From Limnohabitans sp. Bal53 (GTDB lineage Bacteria; Pseudomonadota; Gammaproteobacteria; Burkholderiales; Burkholderiaceae_C), in NCBI RefSeq assembly GCF_003063355.1, contig NZ_NESH01000004.1, forward strand, positions 248,001 to 312,000: a stretch of 64,000 bases of DNA, read 5' to 3'. The stretch's first letter is position 1. Each line of letters begins with the position of its first letter. This document shows positions 9,301-14,854 of this stretch, piece by piece. Position numbers and translations under genes: made by a program. The notes below the pieces were generated by a model, which saw only the letters and a program-made list of their open reading frames with translations, was not told the DNA's origin and searched no databases.

Positions 9301-10866
9301 TGCCAAGCTTGGCATCACTCGCCACGGCCTCTCTGGATCGTGTAGTGGAGGAGTCGGTAATGGCAAAACCGGTTCAATGGCCGGCTCCACGAGCTCCCAT
9401 CGCGACCCTGACTTCGTCAGCCGCCGAATCCATGCAAAGCGCTTGCATATGAATTGCTGAAACGACGGATAAAATGCGATGCGTGATCCCGCATCGCCCG
9501 CCGCAGCGCACTCCACTATGGCGCGGGTCAACGCAGCTATGTCGTCATCTTTCAGTCCAGCTGACTTGACGTATTCCGAGAGTGCCGGGAGGAACTCTGG
9601 CAGCACGGCCTGCTGCGCTAATGACTGGTTCCATTGCTTCAACACTACGTGCTGAGATGGGCTTTCTGGCAAGACTTCACACCGATTGTCCAAAGCGTCC
9701 ATGTCGGCGATACCACGACGACCGGCATCAACGAAGAATTGACCGTGCAGAACGATTCGATACTCCCGGGAAGATCCTTGTATCCAGGCTTCGTAGCTGA
9801 AGCGCTGCTCCTCGGCCGGAAGGAAAACGGCCCACTGCAGGGACAGTCGACCAGCACGTTTGTCTGCATGAGAAAACATCACGGCTGCTTCGGCGACCGC
9901 CTTGTCGGGTCTCGGCTCGCGTGTCCCAGCTTCCGTGATGACCATTGACGTCGGCCAGCTCTTAGCCGCACGCAGCGTCCCGAAAGGCTGAGCCGCACCT
10001 GGAACGCGTTGACGAACCAGAAAGTGCATGTGCTCAGAGCGCGGGCGATCATCCCTGACAGTGCCAGATATCTGAACGTCGTCAGTCTCGTGATCCAGCC
10101 GTTGATCCGAAGGATGCGATTCCAGCTTTACCGTGAACGGTTCACGCATGTCAGCCCCGGCAAACCTTACTTTTTTCAGATTTCTCAGAAGGGGCAATAG
10201 TCCCCCGATGCGTTGATCGGTGCGGGGGTCTGAGAAGAAGTCAAGGTCTTCTGCGGGGTTATCACCAGGATAGCGTTCGATGATTGCAGCCATGGGTCGT
10301 TCGTCTGAGCGAGGAACATGCGACTGCTGACGCAGAGGAACCCACAACAGGAACCAATCTTGACCGCTGGATGCCTCGGGCTGTGCTCGAGCAACCGCCT
10401 CTAAGCAGCCTAAATCTTGGTCTGTTACGGTCTCCCACTGCTGATGCATCTCAGCGCAGTCATAGTCTTCAGCACGCCAAGGGTTCAGAAAATCATGACT
10501 GAGTTCACCCCCATGACTTGCCAGGTAGAAGAAGCTCTCACAGAGGTGGAAGACGCTCTTCATGCCGAGACCGAACTTTCCGATCGCTCCTGAGTCACCC
10601 GCCTTGGCGTTCAGTCCAAACGAGCGAATTGCGCGGCGATCGCTTTCCTTGAACCTTCCATCATTGAGCACCCAAAGAGCAGGGCCCTTGAGCAGCATGT
10701 GTTGAGCAGTCTCGGCATGGCCAGCGTGAAAGCCAAACGCAAGGGACTTTGCGCCAGCGTCATCGGCGTTCTGCACCAGTTCCTTCAGGATCGGGAATCC
10801 GCTCTTGTAGCGATCACGTAAATTGATTGCTATCTGATTGACGTAGTCGGTAGTGAATCCTGTCAC
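3310..10866 (-). CDS. Giant protein with two GHKL (sacsin/Hsp90-like) ATPase heads
   Basis: A 2518-residue protein. Residues about 25-110 hold a sacsin/Hsp90-type ATP-binding fold: the N-box KELVQNADDAGA (E29, N33, D35), a WVLNDG segment near 65-70, and the glycine-rich lid GKFGLGMKS at 96-104. A second, separate copy near residue 1590 has FEVFQNADDA and, about 90 residues on, GKFGLGFKS. The second G1-like segment (FAHWGRPIN) is less standard. The remainder is a long, probably helical region with no motif I recognise. GTG start at 10866 with AAGGA 8 bases upstream. It is followed by the SNF2 gene with a GTGA overlap and preceded by a nuclease-like gene. Such ATPases couple nucleotide-driven conformational change to a partner; sacsin-like GHKL proteins occur in bacterial defence islands, but I cannot assign this one to a named system. 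Confidence 0.85.
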   Translation of the reverse strand: MTGFTTDYVNQIAINLRDRYKSGFPILKELVQNADDAGAKSLAFGFHAGHAETAQHMLLKGPALWVLNDGRFKESDRRAIRSFGLNAKAGDSGAIGKFGLGMKSVFHLCESFFYLASHGGELSHDFLNPWRAEDYDCAEMHQQWETVTDQDLGCLEAVARAQPEASSGQDWFLLWVPLRQQSHVPRSDERPMAAIIERYPGDNPAEDLDFFSDPRTDQRIGGLLPLLRNLKKVRFAGADMREPFTVKLESHPSDQRLDHETDDVQISGTVRDDRPRSEHMHFLVRQRVPGAAQPFGTLRAAKSWPTSMVITEAGTREPRPDKAVAEAAVMFSHADKRAGRLSLQWAVFLPAEEQRFSYEAWIQGSSREYRIVLHGQFFVDAGRRGIADMDALDNRCEVLPESPSQHVVLKQWNQSLAQQAVLPEFLPALSEYVKSAGLKDDDIAALTRAIVECAAAGDAGSRIAFYPSFQQFICKRFAWIRRLTKSGSRWELVEPAIEPVLPLPTPPLHDPERPWRVMPSLAILNGYAFADVAAPSLTIGHSTWEPSLLIHAFQGIDTQLLKSGTDLEYLANFLEMEAARYIRTGEIQDALVALLRRCLQAVRLVDVRQHRKIFKRIVQLLSPDRIFTFGPQDHAAKGALPEALYRTLLSASTSALPVPGDLGPEGVTTITSDADLGAWLEAITRHDLSESHSGGVTKAQLLDVSERVIRAAGDETRQISLLRQCSRHKVLRAYKGADGDIEVVSLAELTESHGRGRVFKVSDPNRPLGFVQKLARALPEFRVFVVRPFVASYVDGVREDGLGRIPSSEDPEAVLRAAGAQATPPLLGDNLQRADLLTMVATAKLDDPIVVRGVRYLLHGSPDHYLGSDVLWKDPVGQKSPWVRLWRMVDEAPWRVLADNLCSSIPDKCAQPLNVKAVDETSVLNRLRVCNDFSRVDAAEFTSEEIDLLLGRVVEEHAWMRLPLHRDFSGHRGAVQFECFLGRDPELPDGLSIGVRFVEPSDDDDHKRQQKRFLRTWDATTAASAVLRAASPVQYWRYLMDLLGANRTLADRLPQAWSETAWLPLETGEAIALNSVIRISNLDAEIRGLARRCDYAYAGPDDLSAELRAHPAFPALLTQVSSGEEALPVLGQLMSEAGLSIGRAARTGYRDLQQYMSTLVSIDLLPAWRILERATVATSIDSVEKHLVPEVAKQLSADICRRTLTQIPELGLSAPVREVFGIYLSEWRASASEPELRKSLSELRLLSKAGTWVSAADLVAGVHGVMPELVVNDKQFESLDGIAVDNRSTPTLEPADLPGEVGGAAQEQLQQSLEEYFEPLVSSSVKPAAGAVIGLFGERVASLAKSWLDPIAYEDYLAKLGWRDPGQEDGFDRRVKWMGNKTLAQALSTLTIRIAVLSGNHVSAKSLTGAAVQVRIAPVDELQTLFVMTDRWQGFTCRVHLRPATTLMDKDPQQQRDILMRTGESLLKDLYNQQHANLSELFALADEADQVTLDVARGLILEGLPQSLRSLPGIGKNKTLAKALASLDEARRGAASAKRAGRSSAGAAASLESALADLAALVESDEEVQGAVLAGIKARVTHNQYEVASIPFEVFQNADDAVIEMQHLQKADGRLEFDAEAIGRFVMQSSDRMIRFAHWGRPINYAGRLASYKAEFANDLERMLMLGASAKDEDEGVTGKFGLGFKSVLLASSTPRVWSGDLCFDVVAGCLPRKWKASPATKQFQQAVQTPSQRALRGTLIELPLDARGAASEVTERFAGLAGLLPVFARKLRCVVVGEEPHTWQPRIVRLGSGRQIETGSVALPVDGGRVHSGILVFRAPSGSVVLRIGPGGIEEFDRKAQPAVPATWVTAPTRGTAARGVLLNAAFQIDTGRATLALGKSATLINTTLTKTLADEVSPVLIDLQTESESSWPVLASAMRCSQSVSPASFWYGLWEKLLGEPPEQDSAMDVRLLDTFACSVVRNVVERTGRIPNGLKGDDAALADVKSLCLSVNLTYLANVAPELLRWELFVDKFPVEGWCAEQVRGWLQRSGLAEEERIPALGLAQVVGALDCGQLPPAEVANLAEVIRVWPSNLGEPYRWRAEMASLSLRSRAGTWVAAKSLIRGHGPEDQLLSRFAPDKAVLHRDYVADCPAFRFVEQYLPVWSDDPSMLAGWCISATGDDPQCAAATWLARNIYGPVIQLLRARSHLGGWLFALKEDSLALGGLSTEERRLLLTKLGLAATDEEDFPDLSPSLDLTSIHGWWSDNSKKWLAEFDRKFWPASVDRSALKEAEPYDRTAWMTLFSMGLFRRYGRVTDQQHRGFIDFLGSKGWWQTICEVHPDVGAEAWMDILRAYGEGQQTDTLFELWMDSFPRLYRIARWLDTYVHLFQTLDRRDSKLAKFLLSPASDPSLSGSGIEAPTLSGMLRLGQHLVIRELLRLEILSSDVARELAFAPRSAVLELMARLGHTDLRSSGDIYRVLVSELGEEAACFSGAYDIPLQLITTNEAARREAERWAEHGSFMESDETLEQKEQL

Positions 10867-10990
10867 TTTTTAATTCCTTCGATAAGCCCTTGATTTCGAA
10901 TAGTTCCATTCCAAACGGACGAAAAAATGACTATGTCCGATTTTGACAAGCGAGACACGCCAGCCGCAGCAAAGTTAGGTGTTGGTGTCC

Positions 10991-11737
10991 TCATTCGAAA
11001 TCTCCCTCTGATTTCGAAGGGAGCCATTCGCCCAGGAGCGAGCCAGGGATTAACGAGACGCATATGCCCGAAGTCTTGCCGGCAGGTAAACAAGGTGGCC
11101 AGTCCAATAAGTAGATTCCCATTCCCGAAAAGTATTCTGCCAATGGTTGTGATGCAGCTTGGCCAAACATGTCATACTTCTCGCCTAGATCAGCCACGAC
11201 GAGAAGCCCAATAGTGTTCGGATGAGCATGGGTAGCTGTTTTCAAAGAGGATTGAAGTTGCTCTAAACCGGTCTTCAAGCTTCCTTTACTTGCGCTCGCT
11301 TTAACTTCTAGAAGTACCGTGATTCCGTTGGCGGTCTCAAAAACGCCATCAAGCTCTCTAAATCGAACAACTAAACGATTACGCTGATCTATCGCTTCCC
11401 ACCGTAGGACTCGTAAATGCGTTGGCGATAAGAGTAGATTCAACTCCTGGCGAATCCTACCTTCGACAAGTTGTGTGAGTTCAAGTCTAGGGTCCGCTGT
11501 CTTGGCTCCCGAATTCACCTTGGCAAGGAAAGTGTGGTTCGCCATGTGGCGACAGTAGCTATGAGCATGGAGTGGTGGCAACATTACGCCCTTGATTTTC
11601 GCCATTTGCCGCCTTCGTGTCTTCACTCGATTCATGTGGAGGGACCGCGCGGTGGGTGGTCCAGTCATTCTTGTATTGTCATGTATGACAAGCTCACCGT
11701 ATGAGCCTTCTGAGACCAGTCGGTTGGCATTAGCCAA
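10991..11737 (-). CDS. PD-(D/E)XK-like nuclease protein, start uncertain
   Basis: The core signature is RELDGVFE, then ITVLLEVKAS: an aspartate on one strand followed by E-x-K on the next, as in restriction-enzyme-like nucleases. The C-terminal half (GLLVVADLGEKYD...GIYLLDWPP) fits the rest of an alpha/beta nuclease fold. The long version starts at TTG 11735-11737 and gives 248 residues. The first ~65 residues look unlike a folded domain, and several internal ATGs (MNRV, MAKIK, MANHTF) are equally plausible, so the protein may be only ~180 residues. It is the first of three leftward genes and ends 125 bases before the GHKL gene. Its place suggests it supplies the cutting activity for the GHKL/SNF2 pair, which is inference. 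Confidence 0.65.
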   Translation of the reverse strand: MANANRLVSEGSYGELVIHDNTRMTGPPTARSLHMNRVKTRRRQMAKIKGVMLPPLHAHSYCRHMANHTFLAKVNSGAKTADPRLELTQLVEGRIRQELNLLLSPTHLRVLRWEAIDQRNRLVVRFRELDGVFETANGITVLLEVKASASKGSLKTGLEQLQSSLKTATHAHPNTIGLLVVADLGEKYDMFGQAASQPLAEYFSGMGIYLLDWPPCLPAGKTSGICVSLIPGSLLGEWLPSKSEGDFE

Positions 11738-11813
11738 AGTTGTGCAACCAGGACAATGCAGGCATTTGGACGGGCCTAGGGTTTAAAGGCTGGAGGAATA
11801 GAAAAAGTCCACG

Positions 11814-11880
11814 CCCCTGGTTTTTTGAACAGTTTTGGAGGCTCTTAGCGTGAGCCTTTAGGGTTTCACCATGGTGGGTT
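11814..11880. repeat. Direct repeat, right copy (upstream of SprT-like gene)
   Basis: Partner of the repeat at 567-633, with the same words CCCCTGG, TTTTTGA, TTTTGG, GTGAG and GTTTCACCAT in order. This copy also contains a small hairpin, AGGCTC...GAGCCT with a 7-base loop. It lies between the nuclease-like gene and the SprT-like gene, ending about 20 bases before that gene's start, so it could also be part of a promoter or leader. Confidence 0.6.
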
Positions 11881-11899
11881 GATAACTTTGAGGACCACC

Positions 11900-12484
11900 A
11901 TGTCTGCCTACACAAACCGCGAGGCGTGGCTGCTTGCAGCTGTTCAACTGCTCAAACCAATCTTTGCAGCAAAACGCTACCTTGTTCCGGACGACGTCCA
12001 AGTCTCTTGCGGATTTGCCAGCACCGGAACACGCAGTCACCACATCGGGCAGTGCTGGTCCCGCGGCAGCAGCACCAATGAAAGAAATCAAATCTTCATT
12101 TCCCCAGCCCTTGGTGACCCTGTCCAGGTTCTGGACACACTGGTTCACGAGCTGGTCCATGCTGTGGACAATTGCGAGCACAAACATGGCAAAGAGTTCA
12201 AAAAAATCGCGCTGAGTGTGGGCCTAGAGGGGGCAATGCGCAGTGCCAGTGCAGGCAAGGCACTCAAGGAGCAATTGATCAAAATTGCTGACGCATTGGG
12301 TTCCTATCCGCATGGGCAATTGAAGGTCCACCATGTCCGAAAGATCTCCGCCCCACGTCCCCGTGCACGTTGCAAAAGCTGTGGCTTTGAGGTGCCCATG
12401 TACAAAAAGTTCCTGACCTTTGGGCCGCCGTTGTGCCCTCAGCACAAAACAGTGATGGAGCAGGTTGGCCCTTGGGAGGATTGA
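11900..12484 (+). CDS. SprT-like zinc metalloprotease
   Basis: A 194-residue protein with the zinc-protease motif HELVHAVD (residues 83-90, HExxH) and, toward the C-terminus, a CxxC...C...H zinc ribbon (CKSCGFE, then LCPQH). This is the layout of the SprT/Spartan family, intracellular proteases linked in eukaryotes to removal of DNA-protein crosslinks; bacterial members are poorly characterised. ATG 11900 is chosen because GAGGA lies about 6 bases upstream; a TTG 21 bases earlier is less likely. The residues between motif and ribbon (GKEFKKI) look like the rest of the metal site. It stands on the same strand as the VRR-NUC-type gene at the left edge, 11 kb away, with matching repeats after that gene and before this one. 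Confidence 0.8.
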   Translation: MSAYTNREAWLLAAVQLLKPIFAAKRYLVPDDVQVSCGFASTGTRSHHIGQCWSRGSSTNERNQIFISPALGDPVQVLDTLVHELVHAVDNCEHKHGKEFKKIALSVGLEGAMRSASAGKALKEQLIKIADALGSYPHGQLKVHHVRKISAPRPRARCKSCGFEVPMYKKFLTFGPPLCPQHKTVMEQVGPWED

Positions 12485-12703
12485 CTTTCATTCAGGGCAA
12501 TTTGGAACGCTGTGTGTTTTCGCCTCGGCTAGCATCTCATTTTAAAAATCCTCTTTGATGTTAGGAGTGTAAAAAAATAGGACAAATACATTCACTTTTA
12601 TGCCTTGCATCTTCAGTAAAAAACTTTCTTATATTTTAAAAATCTTGTTGCTACTTTTAAATTTCCGTGTATGATTGACGCATCAACACACAGAAAGTGA
12701 TCA

Positions 12704-13015
12704 ATGGCACACACCAACTGCACATTCCAATCGGCTCGTCATTCACGCATCCTGAAAAGTAAGGCCTCTCAACATGCCGCAAAACGAATCCAGCAACGAG
12801 GCATCTCCAGCGACTGCATTTCTTTGATTCTTGCCTTCGGCGTGAAAGAACACGATGGCATGGGGGCGGTTCGTCACCTCATGACCTGTAGTGCGATGGA
12901 GCGGCTTTGCGCAACAGTCGGTCAGTCGGCACAAATTGCAGCCCTCGCTGGCATGTATGCCGTTGTAAGTACCACTGACGACACGGTAATCACCGTGGGC
13001 CATCGCTACCAATAA
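12704..13015 (+). CDS. Small conserved-type protein, possibly DUF4258-like
   Basis: A 103-residue protein of unknown function. The middle has A-A-K-R-I-Q-Q-R-G-I-S followed by a predicted helix and F-G-V-K, and the C-terminus ends VVSTTDDTVITVGHRY. The order 'basic helix with QRGI, glycine turn, then a beta strand VITVGHRY' resembles small DUF4258-like proteins common on plasmids, phages and integrated elements; the match is by eye and weak. It ends 8 bases before the next gene, whose AAGGA site lies in the gap, so the two are probably cotranscribed. The ~200 bases upstream are very AT-rich, with a possible -10 TATGAT near 12670-12675. Confidence 0.6.
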   Translation: MAHTNCTFQSARHSRILKSKASQHAAKRIQQRGISSDCISLILAFGVKEHDGMGAVRHLMTCSAMERLCATVGQSAQIAALAGMYAVVSTTDDTVITVGHRYQ

Positions 13016-13023
13016 GGATCTTC

Positions 13024-14817
13024 ATGCTTCTCAAATACTCACCGATGTACCAGGCCATGCATCGTCTGGACGATGTACTGCGACAGAGTGCGGCTTATTC
13101 GCCTTACGGGTCTGAGCAGTTACTAGCGTGCATCGCACTCGCGAAACTCGCCTCGAATCAGCGTCTGGGAATCGCATTGGACGATCTCCTCAAGCAGTCT
13201 GACTGGTCGGCGGCTAAAAATTCCGGCTTGCCTTCAAGCGCCATCAAGTTGCTGACGAACTTATTCAGCACTTCCAACAGGATGGCATCAGAAGCAGCCG
13301 TCAAAGCCTTCGAAACGATAGAGAAACTTTCACTCGAATTAAGGGATGCACCAAACAGCGCGTGGGATGTTTTGCCTTACATCAGCGCAGCCGACCGAAA
13401 GACATCCCATTCCGGGGAATTTTTCATGGCGCAGCCTGTCGTCGAACTTATGTTGGACATGCTTCGGGGTGAACAGGGCTCGGTTTGGGTTCCATTTGAT
13501 GCGGGTGGTCAAATTGCCATTTCGGCTTATCGACGCGGCTTTCATGTCAACACCGCCTCAATTACTGGCAACACAAGCCTGACCGCTGAACTTTTGTTCT
13601 GCATCGAAACAGCTGGTGTCAGTGATGAGCGCATCACGTCAGAAGTACCGCGCGATGGAAACGGGCGTCCTACCGTTTCAGCTGACTTTGTATTGGCTGT
13701 TCCGCCAACTGGCGGTCACTCAAGCTCACCCAGTTGGCAGCAGTGGCAATCAACGGATACGGGTTCATACGACCGTTCTGAGGCGTGGGCTGTATCGGAG
13801 CTTTTACAACGTGCCCGTCGTCGCCTGATCGTCCTGACATCCCACACATGGCTTTTCTCAGCAGGGCAGGAAAAGCGTCTCCGCCAGGAGCTGATCAATA
13901 GCGTCTCGCCTTCTCTTGAGTCAATTACAACGCTGCCTGGTGGTGTTTTTTCATTCTCAAATATAGCCACGGCTATCGCGTGTTTTGATGCCTCTAAGCA
14001 AGGCGCAGCTATTCGAATGACCAACCTCGCAAAGGAAGGGGACGAGCGGAATTTGAGTCTCTTGGATCTCGTCGATATCGGCCGCAAGATGACCATCGGC
14101 TTCGACGGCGAAAACAAAATCAGCCGCATGATCAGTGTTGAAGAAATCAGGGATGCTGAGTACGTCCTTCTCCCTCAGCGGTTGTTGGGTAGGGCCATGT
14201 TTAACGGTGGGAACACCATCCTGCTGGGTGATATCTGTACAGCAGTGCGCCCAACAACTCCCTATAAAGGTTCGGACCCTCTCCGTGTTCTGGAACTGGG
14301 AATCCCGCAACTGCGTGATGCGAAGTGGTCGGCGATCGGTGACGCCTATCCACATGAGCCTAAAACGATCAACGTCAAGCCAGGTGAAAAAAACGATGTT
14401 TTCCTTCGCCTTGATGACATCCTCGTGTCTGTAAAAGGCAGTTTGGGTTATGCGCGCTTGGTGTCTTCTTCATACGGCGTTAAGGCGATTCGTGCTGTTG
14501 TCTCAAGCAGTTGCATTGCGCTTCGCTTTGACCGAAGCAGTCAATCGACAAGTATGACGCCCCACTATCTGTTGATGTACCTCCGCTCAGCTGAAGGCCA
14601 GGAACAGATCAAGTCTCTTCAAGTGGGTGCCGCAATGCCTCACATCAGCGTTCAGAGTCTGCTGAACTCAGTTCGGATACCCATTCCTACAGCGGACGAA
14701 ATTGCTTCTGTTCATGGAGATTTTGAAAAGCTCTGTTCACTTGAGGCTCAAATCGAAAGTCTCGCTCAAGATATGGGGTCAATTTCAGAGTCCCGCTGGT
14801 TTGTCAAAATGGCATGA
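13024..14817 (+). CDS. Degenerate HsdM-HsdS fusion (type I methylase/specificity-like)
   Basis: A 597-residue protein that aligns by eye with the true HsdM encoded next door. GEFFMAQPVVELM (residues ~129-141) matches GQFYTPASIVKTL. But the SAM-binding DPCCGSSG is replaced by VPFDAGGQ (~158), and the catalytic NPPF by AVPP (~225). Both methyltransferase signatures are thus lost, so it probably does not methylate. The C-terminal ~210 residues look like a target-recognition half of HsdS (LLGDICTAVRPTTPYKG, RLDDILVSVKGSLGYARL, AAMPHISVQSL). It therefore reads as a pseudo-methylase fused to one DNA-recognition domain. It lies 38 bases before hsdM with no terminator seen, so it may be part of the R-M operon, for example as an accessory specificity or regulatory subunit. 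AAGGA precedes the ATG. Confidence 0.8.
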   Translation: MLLKYSPMYQAMHRLDDVLRQSAAYSPYGSEQLLACIALAKLASNQRLGIALDDLLKQSDWSAAKNSGLPSSAIKLLTNLFSTSNRMASEAAVKAFETIEKLSLELRDAPNSAWDVLPYISAADRKTSHSGEFFMAQPVVELMLDMLRGEQGSVWVPFDAGGQIAISAYRRGFHVNTASITGNTSLTAELLFCIETAGVSDERITSEVPRDGNGRPTVSADFVLAVPPTGGHSSSPSWQQWQSTDTGSYDRSEAWAVSELLQRARRRLIVLTSHTWLFSAGQEKRLRQELINSVSPSLESITTLPGGVFSFSNIATAIACFDASKQGAAIRMTNLAKEGDERNLSLLDLVDIGRKMTIGFDGENKISRMISVEEIRDAEYVLLPQRLLGRAMFNGGNTILLGDICTAVRPTTPYKGSDPLRVLELGIPQLRDAKWSAIGDAYPHEPKTINVKPGEKNDVFLRLDDILVSVKGSLGYARLVSSSYGVKAIRAVVSSSCIALRFDRSSQSTSMTPHYLLMYLRSAEGQEQIKSLQVGAAMPHISVQSLLNSVRIPIPTADEIASVHGDFEKLCSLEAQIESLAQDMGSISESRWFVKMA

Positions 14818-14854
14818 AGCCGAATCAAAAAATACAAAGCAACAACCCATAAAA

